Shown: piece after piece, positions 1-10,755 of the stretch
Layout: every line of letters starts with the position of its first letter
How positions within the stretch are numbered: position 1 is the first letter of the stretch
NCBI GenBank assembly: GCA_029204225.1
Contig: CM055100.1
Span: 20,905,589 to 20,969,588 of the forward strand
Length of the DNA stretch: 64,000 nt
Reading direction: 5' to 3'
From: Diphasiastrum complanatum
Taxonomy: Eukaryota > Streptophyta > Lycopodiopsida > Lycopodiales > Lycopodiaceae
Notes under the pieces: generated by a model
What the model saw: the letters and a program-made list of their open reading frames with translations, nothing else
What the model was told of the DNA's origin: nothing
Database searches by the model: none
Made by a program: the position numbers and the translations under genes

Positions 1-339
1 TTTGACTTGTCATAACTCTTTAATCGTAGCTTAAAAGTATGTCATGTAACAAATTATTGAAAACCCTTGTTGAGCGCTTTCCAATGCACCAAACTCCACT
101 AAATTCGGACTTACCACTAAAAAGTTATGCCATTTTTAGTGTGGAATCAAAATGTGGGCTCAAAAAGTTACGTCACGTAGATTTCAAATTTGAGTGTTTT
201 GATTGGTCCATGTGTAAGAAAAAGTTGAGAAATAATATAAAAAGAAATTTTACAAAGGGTCTTTTTTGGATTTAGAACTCCTCTAATGCAACGATGAACT
301 ATCTGGCATGATCAGAATATCAAAACCAAGGATCTCGTC

Positions 340-537
340 AAGGGAGAATTGGCTCTGCTGTACAAGGCCAAGGCACATAAAGACAAGCTTGAGTTTCTAG
401 GAGAAGGGTCATACAAGATAGTAGAAATCCAACCTGATGGCGTAGTCATTCTTGTCGCCTACAAGGAAAATTATTCAATACGCCTATTAATGGCAACATG
501 TTGCGTTGCTACTGCCCATTCAATCTTCAAAACTTAG
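340..537 (+). pseudogene. Possible Ty3/Gypsy pol C-terminal scrap
   Basis: A short reading frame contains GELALLYKAKAHKDKLEF followed by GSYKIVEIQPDGVV. This resembles the segment after the integrase core of Ty3/Gypsy polyproteins (pattern G-D/E-L-V-L-L-Y, then G-P/S-Y-x-I/V). It is only about 60 codons and no integrase core, RT or LTR is recognisable beside it. Bases 1-339 and 538-780 show no other coding signal. Family assignment is an inference from one conserved stretch. Confidence 0.35.
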
Positions 538-791
538 GGATGAGCCTCACGCGCCATCCTTTTCATCCTCATCTTCTTGAGAGGAGTCATCAGAACCACA
601 TTCAGATAGATTAGGTAGTGTAGATTAGTCATAGTTTTTCTTCAGTCATTTTCGTTCTAAGATACTTAGATATTGGTAGATTAGGATCAAGTGAACCATA
701 GAAATTAGAATAGATTAGGATGGGGCTTGGCATTTTGCGAGTAAATTTTTTTGCGAGTTTTGTGAGTTTCTTTCTTGTCATGAGTCAATAC

Positions 792-818
792 AAAGATAGC
801 ACATTATGTGCTATCTTT
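792..818. repeat. Perfect 13-bp palindrome with T-run
   Basis: AAAGATAGCACAT (792-804) is followed by one base and its exact reverse complement (806-818). A run of T follows. It can form a tight hairpin in RNA or a cruciform in DNA. No gene is attached to it. Confidence 0.7.
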
Positions 819-954
819 TTTACGCCACTTTATTAATAAGAATTGTGGTTTGGCACATAGTTAAAAATCCCATAATGAAATCCCAAAATTAAAAAAAAGT
901 TGAAGTTAAAAAACATTTGTAGCCTTGTGCTACAGAAAGAATTTTCTTTTTTGA

Positions 955-1190
955 CTGAATCACTTGGCAGGCTGGCGTGCTAAGTGACTCCAAACTTTTT
1001 TTTTTTGCAGCCCACCACCATAGCACGTCGGGAATCACTTGGCAAGCTGGTGTGCCAAGTGATTCAAAATTTTTCTTTTTTGGCAGCCCACTACCATAGC
1101 ACGCTAGCGAGCTTTGGTGGTGGGCTACTAGGGCAAAAAAAATAAAATTAAAAATTCTGAATCACTTGGCATGCCGACGTGCCAAATTGT
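955..1190. repeat. Cluster of near-palindromic units (GAATCACTTGGCA family)
   Basis: Three units start near 957, 1030 and 1158. Each has GAATCACTTGGCA, a short spacer and an imperfect or perfect reverse complement (TGCCAAGTGATTC). The middle unit is essentially perfect. Between them, CCCACCACCATAGCACG recurs near 1007 and 1085, and the second copy pairs with TTTGGTGGTGGGC just downstream (1112-1126). The block is flanked by A/T runs. It looks like foldback or MITE-type material, but no target duplication was found. Confidence 0.65.
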
Positions 1191-1199
1191 CGCGGGTAT

Positions 1200-2219
1200 T
1201 TCCTATCCACCTTCAATCCTAAATTCAAGCACACAAGCATTAAGGAGATGAAGAGGATTAACTAGTTGTCACACAGAGATTCGTTCCCATGAGAGCGATA
1301 AGTCCAACCCGATGATCACATAGTTAACTGATTAGTTAAAAGTTAATAAAAGTACTTTAGGCCTTTTTGCGGGACTTTTAATGTCGCAAGGCCTAATAGT
1401 CAAGTTAGTGAATAAAAAGGGTTCTCCCGCATTTAGGCTATAATCACTTGCGTTGTTTGTGCTCCATATTGAGCAAATGCTCTTGTGACAAGCATTCAGT
1501 GTAAAATACCAACAACAACACCTATTTTCTATGTCTAATCTGGATATGTGTGCTGTAATTGATTGCACTTTTCTAATTACTTGTCTCAGTTCACTCACTC
1601 AGTCTGAACGAATCACAAACATCTTTGACTCCTTAGAATTTGATCAGATGACGGTTGTCTCCGACACTTGAGGAACGAACGCTATCCTTCTGCACTACTA
1701 AACTAAATTCTGAATTGAACTTCATCTTCAAACTAAACATCAGTAATTTTATATGCCATTTACCCTCTTTGGTGAATGTACTCAAATCACATAATTTGTT
1801 TGAGTATTTGAAGATGCTCGAAGACTTGGTCTTCTCCGACTACTTCGACAATCGATTCTTTTGACTACTTCAATGATCAACCAAATTTTCCAAAGTGTCT
1901 GAATGATTCCACAATCGACTAAACGTCAAGCATACTACACATAGTAAATTGTGCACGTGTTTACTGTTTATAGGTTTATTGATTTGCACATACATTCAAA
2001 CTAGTATCTGGTCAGACTAAACTAGTCTTGTACATTTTATTCATCTTGAATACATTTGCTAGTAACTGCTGCACTTTCGATCCACACCATCCTCGTTATC
2101 TACTTCTGCTGCTACTAATCCATGTTTCCGATTTGATGATATCAAAAATTCTGTTATCACAAATCTCTACTAATCCAATATCAGTCGACTCATTTCTGAT
2201 AACCTCTCATTTTATGACC
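1200..2219 (+). mobile_element. Probable 5' LTR and leader of Copia A
   Basis: This non-coding stretch ends immediately before a retrotransposon primer-binding site at 2220 and precedes a Copia gag start, so at least its right part should be the 5' LTR. The left end is not determined. No matching 3' LTR was found in the window. No other gene is visible here. Confidence 0.35.
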
Positions 2220-2234
2220 TGGTATCAGAGCGGG
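2220..2234 (+). other. Primer-binding site of Copia A
   Basis: TGGTATCAGAGCGGG is complementary to the 3' end of plant initiator Met-tRNA, the usual primer of Ty1/Copia elements. It lies 131 bp before the gag start codon at 2365. Confidence 0.85.
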
Positions 2235-2364
2235 TGGTTCAGTAATTTGCATTTCTATTGTGGATTATCATTCTTGTTTCTACCAAGACAACATTTCAAC
2301 AAGTGTGTAGCCAACAATATTTCGATATTGTTGTTTCTACCAACGATCTCGCTACTATACTAGA

Positions 2365-4264
2365 ATGGATCCATCATCTAGTTCATCTCTGATTGACAAA
2401 CTTGACAAAGAGAACTACCATCTCTTGAATTTCAAGATGAAAATAGTTCTACTTGCCAAAGAATTATGGGACATCGTTGATGGCACAGAAGTCAACCAGA
2501 GGCAGATGCAACTAGCATCACCAAATGGAGATAAAGAGATGGCAAGTCATTTGTCTGACTCCCAAATCAATCACATTTGATCTATTTAGACTGCCAAGGA
2601 TTCTTGGAACATCCTAGACCAGTCAAGACCAAGTACCATGCCGAGTGTCTCGACTGTGTCAGAAAACACAGTTTCAAAGACTGTCCAAAACAACCAACTA
2701 AGATCCTACCTGCCCGACACGTTAGCCAAACAACATTAACGTGTCAACATTTATTTTGATCAACATATTGCTAATAGATCATTGCAAGTGTCTTGCAGAG
2801 ACCAACTACCACCTACATTGGTTGTTTAGCCGAAAAAAATCTACAAAAGCTGGCAAAGCAGCTAGAAGAACTAAAGTGGAAGATCAAAGAAGCTGAGGAG
2901 GAAAGGACAAAATTTAAGCAACAGATGAGTCAAATCAATCTTGATAAAAAAAAAACTCTCTGGAGCAATGATAGTTGAATCCCTCCTATGAAGCCCAAAG
3001 ATATCCAAAAGTAACAGATCAAAAGAAAGAGCTGCAAAAAAAGAAAGATGAAGACAACCGTGAACCTGCAAAATAAAGCGAGTTCCTCACCCAACAAGTG
3101 GTGGTCAAAACTCGGCTACAACTATAGAACTATCAGTTTCTTCACCCTGCCACCAAGCCTTCATCATGTTTCCTTACCGTTACCAAACCGTCCATCCAAA
3201 AATATTCCTACCACCAAATTTTTTATGATGAGTCCATCCCCTTGAGACTGATAAGCAAAGTTTGTGCAACTTGCAAATTGAAGATTTTTTCTTAAGACAG
3301 GGACTTCGACTGAGCAAAGAACTACGGAAACGCTTAGAAGCAAAATGGAGGATACAGACCTCCCAAAAGTTAGTACCTGCCAAGAAACCAGGGATGAAAC
3401 CATCAATGGCAGATACAAGTGGTAAGAAAGAAGACATGAGGAAAGCGCTCGAGCAAGTTGTGAAGCTACCGGGAGCTCTCCAAATTTTGAGAATGTCAAC
3501 TAGTTGCAACAATAAGACATTCTAGTTAAATTGCGGCAGATTGCAGAAGACAGTTTTTGATATAGACTGGCAACAATAAGCACTTGGTTTTATGCAAGTG
3601 AATATTCAAGTTCTTCAAATAGTTCAAGGCATCTACTGAAAATCAGACCCATAGAAAAATCTATACTAATGGAGGGGGAGAATTCATCTCCATCGAATTC
3701 AAGGAGCTCTGCAAAGCAAACAGAATACATCAAAATACACAACGAGCTACTCACCTTAGTCAAATGGTGTAGCAGAACGGAAGAATCAGACACTCATTGA
3801 AAGTGCCAAGAGCATGCTGGCCCATGTTTCTCTTCCAAAGAAATTTTGGACAGAAGCTGTCACTATAGTTGCGTATGTGCAGAATTGATCCATCACTAAG
3901 GCTCTGAATGAAAAAATACCTTACGAGGTGTGAACAGGATCGAAACCATCACTCAAACATATTCTAGTGTTTCGATGCATAGCCTACTCAGATCCTTGTT
4001 GACCTAAGAAAGAGGCTAGACAACACAAGCAGAAAAAAATTGATTTTCATTGGCAACTCCCCAGATCACAAGGCATACAAGCTCTACAATCTGGACACTC
4101 AGAAAGCATTCATGAGTAGAGATGTCATTTTTGTGGAAAACCAATTTTTAAAGCACAAGGAAAAAGCTCCAAAAATTTTCAACCCAGGGTCAAAAAAATC
4201 CGATCCAAGGATTGAACATCAAAAAATCGATATTGTCTCAAACAGTGAGTCAAAATCTCAATGA
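2365..4264 (+). pseudogene. Copia A: decayed gag-pol (gag, zinc knuckle, integrase)
   Basis: The remnant starts with a Copia gag N-terminus (2365-2579) containing KLDKENYHLLNFKMKIVLLA, which ends in a stop. A zinc knuckle CLDCVRKHSFKDC (C-x2-C-x3-H-x4-C) follows near 2645-2690 in another frame. At about 3660-3900 is the integrase core: NGGGEFIS, then NGVAERKNQTLIESAKSML, then FWTEAV after frame changes. The post-integrase segment is at 4040-4264. Stops and frameshifts interrupt every domain, and protease, RT and RNase H are not recognisable. It was once a Ty1/Copia polyprotein and is now non-functional. Confidence 0.8.
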
Positions 4265-4416
4265 ATCGATGCACATCAGAGGATCAAAGTTCATCCCAGA
4301 TGATCAAACCGATCCAGACAGCCTCCATTCCGATTTGTGGGTGATCCAGTCTGCTACTTTGTGCAAGAACCAAATGGAGTGGGCTCCTACCCTAAACCCT
4401 GAATTCTAAACCATGA

Positions 4417-4616
4417 GGGACCACAAGGAGCCTTCTTTTGGTCCCTTGCAATGGTCTGGACCACAAGAAGCTCCTTGTGGTCCCTTGGGGTGTGCTCCTT
4501 ATGGTCCGTTGGGTCGGGTACCCTAAACCCTAAATCCTAAACTATGAGGGAGCATTCTTGTGGTTCCTTGTGGTGGGCTGGAAGGCTTCTTGCGGTCCAG
4601 CCCACCGCAAGGAACC
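4417..4616. repeat. Two consecutive long hairpins
   Basis: The first hairpin pairs 4417-4437 (GGGACCACAAGGAG...) with 4465-4484. The second pairs 4562-4582 with 4596-4616: 21-base arms with a single T/C difference that still allows G-U pairing, around a 13-base loop. The same CCACAAGGAG/CTCCTTGTGG words recur through 4420-4640. This looks like foldback repeat DNA; no ORF spans it. Confidence 0.6.
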
Positions 4617-5324
4617 ATGAGAAGGCTCCTTGCGATTTTTTGCGATGGCTAGACTGCACAGAACCATAATGAGCCTTTTGGCAGTTTCTTGTGTTCATAG
4701 CTCTCTTGGGCTTTACCTGGCCATGAGATTGGACCTAGCTAATGCACCAAGTCCTAGCCCTGACTTGGTCCTCCCAGAAGTCCCAGAGGACTGCTAGCAT
4801 GTGCTATGAAATTTCGCAAGCAAGATACGAATAAAACTCTCAAAACTCGTAGATGATCTACTCATAGAATGTCAAAACTTGGTTAGGACTTATGTAGTTA
4901 GAATTCAGATCCTAGGTGACTTAGATTAGATCTAGATTAAATTCGTAGTGTAAATAATCAACTAGATCAGGATATCCATGGTTTACACCAAGCCAATTTT
5001 TGAGTTTGTGGGGTCCTAGATGTCCCTTTACTTGCATTTATCGAGATTCAAGCATGGGTCCCCATTACTACAAGTAATATCCTTACCCAACTAGGTTATC
5101 ATCAGGAACTTTGAGCAAAATTACAAAAGACCACAACAACATCTTCAACTTTACTATAACAAATCAATGTAATAAAGCTACAACCTCCAAAAACTCGATG
5201 GTGAAGGGAACCTCTAATCTCTCAAATAAGGAGGTCACAAGTAAACTTAATTAAAGTTCCTATTCTAAATCCAATAATATGTCATTGGGCATACGTCAAA
5301 TTTTGATTAGCAAAGGTACCACAC
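4617..5324. other. No gene seen
   Basis: AT-rich sequence with frequent stops in all frames. I recognise no coding region, repeat structure or RNA gene. Confidence 0.5.
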
Positions 5325-5332
5325 ACAAAGAG

Positions 5333-5504
5333 CAGTGCTACAGATTGAAGGGCAACTCTACCCTTCAAAAAAATAGGTTTCCTTAAAATTGAAGGAATGC
5401 CCATTTATTTCCTTTCATATTTAAAGGCTACATGATTTGAATGCCCTTCATTTGAAGGGCAAAAGGCCTAGGATGGGCATTTTGCCCTTCAAGCTACAGC
5501 ACTG
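5333..5504. mobile_element. hAT-type MITE with perfect 8-bp target duplication
   Basis: This 172-bp element is flanked by identical 8-bp direct repeats ACAAAGAG (5325-5332 and 5505-5512). Its ends are inverted: left CAGTGCTACAGATTGAAGGG, right (reverse complement) CAGTGCTGTAGCTTGAAGGG. The interior repeats GAAGGGCA/TGCCCTTC words in both orientations. An 8-bp target duplication and CAGTG-type termini fit non-autonomous hAT elements. It has no ORF and would depend on a transposase supplied elsewhere. Confidence 0.9.
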
Positions 5505-5512
5505 ACAAAGAG

Positions 5513-6556
5513 GCCGTTTCCATTTTAGGACACACAATAACATGTCCCAAGTTACAACTTCATAATCTTAATTGTAGTAGTGGTAAGCTATTTTGACATC
5601 TTGCTAAAAATGACATGTCTATGTGACTTTAGGCACAAAAATTCATTTTTGCTAAATCATACTATATTGCACGTGTTTCTTCTTTTTTTTTGTTTTTTCT
5701 TCATTTTGTAACTTTAAATCACAATGTTTAAGTTTGTTCAAGGCAAAGTTTCTCAGAATTATTTAGATCATCCTTGGAATTTGATAGGCACCTCCTTTCA
5801 ATATGACATGCCCAACTTTCTTTTACCCATCTTCATGACTTGTCCAATTTTAGTTTGCTTTTCACATAAAAGGCTCATTTTCTTTTATTTTGATATTTAA
5901 ATTTTGAGTGTACCCTTCGATCAATACTCCTAAAAGCTTTAGTCCACAATCAAACCACCAAGTCATGATGTCTCTCTTTTTTATTTAATAGAAAAGAATT
6001 ACACTTGCAAAAGGCAAATCTTCAATTATACTAACATTTTAAATGTAAAAGAACAAAAAACAAGTAAATAAAAAGTGCAAAATATAAGTCAAAAGATAAA
6101 ATATAGGTTAGATATGGTTCTAAATCCTCCATGACAATTGTCCTTTTTCATTAAACTCTAGTCTCCAAAGCTCAAGGCAAAGACACAATGGGATCATCCC
6201 TCAACCAACACGGAACTTCTTTAAGGGCACAATTTAGCTAGAGATGTTCAACTACAAATATTTCAAAGATATTAATGGCCTCAAAAGTTCTTAGTTGTAA
6301 AAAAAAAAAAAAAGAGGTACATAGCTCTAGAAGAAAGTCAACAAATTCAACAACATAAAGACAATGACATTATGTTATCCACATGACTCGTCCATGAACC
6401 AATAAGACACTTTTGCAAAAGACACAAATTAATTTTAGATTTTCAATCATAGATTATTTCAACGATGTTTTTATCCTTGAAAAGGTATTGGTTGTCAAAT
6501 AAATAGATTAAAATGCATTTGATAATAAGCTATACAAGGTGTTATCAAGATTCAAC
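5513..6556. other. No gene seen
   Basis: AT-rich intergenic sequence with poly-A and poly-T runs. No coding signal, repeat border or RNA gene recognised. Confidence 0.5.
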
Positions 6557-6571
6557 AACATAGAGACAATG

Positions 6572-6657
6572 CTTCTTGGTTTCCAAGGGGAGGCTCGAAC
6601 CTGGGACCAAAGAAATTTTGGATGCCAAGCTAACCAGTTGAGCCAACCCCGTTGGGT
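6572..6657 (-). mobile_element. 86-bp tRNA-like retroposon (mini-SINE) with 15-bp target duplication
   Basis: The direct repeat AACATAGAGACAATG occurs exactly at 6557-6571 and 6658-6672. The 86 bp between them, read on the minus strand, contains a pol III A-box-like TGGCTCAACTGG and a B-box GGTTCGAGCC about 33 bp apart, as in tRNA genes. It does not fold into a good cloverleaf, so it is not a functional tRNA. Long target duplications plus internal pol III boxes are hallmarks of SINEs copied by LINE machinery. A diverged relative lies at 16341-16411. Confidence 0.8.
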
Positions 6658-6672
6658 AACATAGAGACAATG

Positions 6673-7755
6673 ACAACATGTTATCACTAAGAGACTTGCA
6701 AGAAACTCTAATATCCAAATGATGAGCATTAAAAAAAATAGACCAAATAAAATTTGTGATTGTAGAATTGTTCTCAAAATATGTTTGACAAACATACACA
6801 TAACTTCTATAAAAGGAGTTTTTTTATTTTTGAAATATACAAAAACTATATAAAAAAATCGTACAAACTTTTTTCTCTCTCGAAAAGTTCACCATAGATT
6901 GATGACTTTATACAAAGTACAGATAAAAACTGTTAAAATTGGAAAAAACAAATCATATTGATTTCTTGGCTTGCTACTAATGTTGTACCATGCAAGTATG
7001 TAGCTCATAAATGCAAAATGCCAAGTTTGGCCTACATAGAACTCGAGCTACATGGTTATGTAATGTCTAGTTTGAAGAATACAACTTGCATATAGTTTGT
7101 AGACATAGAATTGGCAAATTCATGCTTGTAGAAACTCGTGGCAGTTCACATGCATTAATTGTGAGTGATCCGTAGTGACATGCAAGGCATGCACAAAGTA
7201 TAATGGACACATGCATGATGATTTGTACTTTGTTAGTTAGAACTCGTACACTTGTACATAGTTGGTAGAATTTCATACATGACAAGTGACAAATGTCACA
7301 TAGACTCTAGATGTCACTTTTAGTTGTCATCTTGGAATGGATAGATGTGGTTCTACCTCGAGCTACCTCAAACTCCATAAATATGTGTAGCTCTCCTCAC
7401 AATCAATGATGAAGAACCAAAGTTTTGTAGCTACCTCATGCCATTTTGGATCTAAACTATTTTGCTTGTTATCTCTCTAGCTTTCTCTCTCTAACTCGTG
7501 TTGAAGCTAATGCTAATACACTAAAATCTTGTACTTTTGTTCATTCTTTGATTCATTGCTATCATAATCTGATGCTTAGCATGCTAGATTGTGGTTAAGC
7601 CATTTCTTTTGAACTAGATATTGCTAAACAATCTAGAATCAGGTTACCGTGCTAATCACAAAGCTTAATCAAGATCAATCATACTTGTGGACATTCCCCA
7701 CACGTGTAAATTTTGGAAATTTTATCAAAAACTAGGTTTACAAAAGAAAAAGTTT
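6673..7755. other. No gene seen
   Basis: No recognisable coding region or element border. Short ORFs here lack family features. Confidence 0.5.
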
Positions 7756-9200
7756 CTATGCCTCTTTAAAGAGAAGCAGGGGGGAGATGATGTGATCACC
7801 ATTCCCAAATTTATTACTATTTCTGTCTAACCAAAAATTCCAAAGAGTAACAACTCTAATACACTGCCAAAAAGCATCGACGTCAGCATCCTCAAATATG
7901 ATATCATTAAGCAGAAGAGCAAGCTTCATATTCTTCATTTTATATTCCAAGGACAAGTTGTGCTTCACTTTGTCTAGCATCTTATTAGAAATTCCAATGA
8001 CAAATAAATTACTCACATAAACTATGAGCAAAGTAATGTGATCATCTATATAACCATATACAAATTAGAATCACACTCACTTTGATAAAGCCATGATTGA
8101 GAAGAAAGTTGTCAATATGAGCATACCAAACTCTAGGTGATTTTTTCAAATCACAAAGTGCTTTCTTCAATCTACAAACATAGGTTTGTACTCTTCCTAC
8201 ATGGGTTTTCTCCAATGATCACAACAACAGCTTCCTCATAAAATTTTGGTTCGTAGTATTAAAAAGACTAGCCATCAAAGCATAATTGTCATGCACCTTG
8301 GGCTCTCTAAGTCTTGAATGTCTTTTAAACTACATATTGGAATATCATCAACATGGCTATCACCCACAACTTTTAAGTACCACTTTTGTCTCTTAGTCAC
8401 ACCTGCATAATCATGAACACAATGATCAATAATTTTAGTGAAATCATCGTGAATGAAAAGAGTAGGAATTTCATGACCGTTAGAAGGCTAGTTGTCTTCA
8501 TCTAGAAATTGTGTGGCTTCATTAGAAAGATCTCGCTTCTCATCATCAAAGATAACCCAAGGTTTCATCTGTCTTATTTTCATGCAACATATAGGTTCAT
8601 TCTCATCAAATAATATGTCTCAACTATGATAAGTTCATTTGATTTTAGAATCAAAAAATTTACATGTCTTTGACTTCATAAATAGCAAACAAATACAAAT
8701 TCAATAGATTTTTCATCAAGTTTCGTATGCTTTTCATTATGAATATGCATGTAGGTATTAAAATAAAAATCTTCAATTGGAAAACTCTGGGCTTGTGGCC
8801 ACTATATTGACCTTGCAGCACCTTTATAGGAAAACAATTGTGTAGATATGTTGCAATTTGAACTTCTTCTGCCCAATAATAATTACTAAGCCTTCTAGCT
8901 TTCATCATAGTTCAAACACATTTAATAAGCGTACACTTTTTTAATTCTGCAATACCAATTTACTCAGGCATATATGATGTAGTAACTACTTTTTTTTATA
9001 CCATGACTAGCACAAAATGAATAGAATTTAGTTGATATTCACCATCTTGATTGGTTTTTAGAATCTAGAAAGAAGTGCCACTCTTCTTACGTTTCAAAGA
9101 GGAAGCCAAGATTGACACTAGCCACAGGTTGTGTGGTATACAGGTTAGTTTTAACTGTTTTCAATGTTTTGAATACTCTCAATATACTTTATCAAATGCA
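7756..9200 (-). pseudogene. Copia D: integrase and RT scraps, with LINE-like tail
   Basis: On the minus strand, from high to low coordinates, there is an integrase-like NQDGEYQ (about 9040) and an integrase C-terminal piece with YWAEEVQIATYLHNCFPIKV (8660-8908). An RT piece CRLKKALCDLKKSPRVWYAH follows (about 8090-8210), then the RT palm LIVYVSNLFVIG (8031-7990), where the usual YVDD is YVSN. The frame then continues into RVVTLWNFWLDRNSNKF, which resembles the C-terminal end of plant LINE proteins rather than Copia. Stops are frequent. It is an inactive relic. Confidence 0.7.
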
Positions 9201-9409
9201 CTTGGCACTTTTGCATGCAACAATGTAGGTTTTTGTAGAAAAGATTGAGACAAGAATTTAAGTAGCAAGTGGATTGCATGTAGCCCAATTCATTAATCTA
9301 CTCCAATATATATGTTCCAATATATGTGGAAGACCATACCATCTTATAAAGTTTTTCCCATTAATAAATAATACTTATCTAGTTATTGGGCAATATCTTG
9401 AAAGTGGGC

Positions 9410-9449
9410 ATCATTAGGGGAAATATGGGCTCAAAATGGGCCCTTTAAG
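9410..9449. repeat. Left half of a 40-bp inverted repeat (mate at 16094-16135)
   Basis: ATCATTAGGGG followed by CTCAAAATGGGCCC recurs in reverse complement at 16094-16135 with a few mismatches and small gaps. The pair encloses the transposase-like gene of 9837-13467, so it may be the terminal inverted repeats of that element. A target duplication could not be fixed. Confidence 0.45.
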
Positions 9450-10458
9450 AAATTTCACTTTAGAGAGAGATTATTTAGAGAGAGAATGCGAATCGATAAC
9501 TTCTGGTCATCGGTTTTTGAGTTTCTGGCCTTGCCCGACGTTTAACTAGTATGGCTAATTTCAGACAGTAGTTGGTTAAGCATGAGATGTAATAACTTCT
9601 CTTCATGCTCAATCCAAAATTCGGGACTAGAGCTTTAAGACTGAAAATCTTGGTGTGCTCAATGCAAAAACTGAAGCGGGAGTAGCAGAACTTTTGAAAT
9701 CACTGTATACTTATAGTGAAATATGAGGCAGGACTATTTTTCAATGCAACATAAACATTACAAAAGTAAGGTGTGCTAGATATATTTGTGTTGATTTACT
9801 GTAGTTTGAAGCATTTACGGATTGTAGCTCTCAACAATGGCAATGTTCCATTTGCATGTTGCTCTTCCTATGGAATGCACTCCAGTTACTAAGAAAAATT
9901 TGAAAGTTGTAGAGAATGCTGCTGCAATAGTTAGAGAATTGAGAATGAATAATCATATGAATATAGATTTGTGAGTGGATGGATCAATTTATCCTAATGA
10001 TCCAGCTACCAATTTGTGTCCAGATTTTAAGCCCGTAACTCATCTTCTCATATTTATATGTGAAGGAAATAGCGGATTACTTGGATACTTTCAAAGGTTG
10101 CATGATATTGAAATGCATAGCATATCTTGTCTTAATCAGCAATTACAGTTTGCTAATCAACAATTGCAACGTGCAAATCAGCAATTGCTTCATTATGTGC
10201 AACACACTAGTGATGAAAACAATGCACTCAAGAATGCTATGTCAGAGTTGAATGCTACAGTCACTACTCTTTGGGTTCAAACCAAGAAATGTTAGAATCC
10301 ATGTAAAAGTTGCGATCCGAGAGTTTAAAATCTGTTGTTGATATAAAAGTTATCAAAAAGACAATGATGAAGAGGAAAAGAAAGAGAGTACTAATGAAGA
10401 ATATTGATGACTTATCTACACATAGTGGCAATAAAAAAAAAAGAATTCGAGCATTCAA

Positions 10459-10576
10459 GTATGTTTTTATATAAATTGTTTATTTGATTTGTATATGTCA
10501 TTTAAGTTTGATTTGCACTTGATAACATGGATTACTTATTTATAAACATAATTTGAGTTTCATATGTTTGTTGTAG
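10459..10576 (+). other. Intron 1 of transposase-like gene copy 1
   Basis: The 118-bp intron has GT-AG ends. The same intron interrupts the same codon (Lys, after the second base) in copy 2, which proves that it is a real intron and that the two copies share a spliced ancestor rather than a retrocopied one. Confidence 0.8.
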
Positions 10577-10755
10577 ATCATGTTTGGTGGCAAAGAACTA
10601 TTTAACAGATTGTTCATGCATTGGATCATCTTTAAGTCATGTTTTACCAAGAAAGTCAGCAAAGGAAATGATGAAAAATGCTCGGTTTGAAAAAATGAAA
10701 AATGAAATTGTAGAGACTGTTTTGATTAAGGTTCAATCATACTTAGATGCAAATG

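Noticed and set aside
3164-3512. Two overlapping minus-strand frames of about 110 codons
   Set aside because: They lie antisense within the decayed Copia A and have no recognisable features.
6572-6657. Functional tRNA gene
   Set aside because: T-stem and acceptor stem do not pair, and long target duplications show a retroposed copy.
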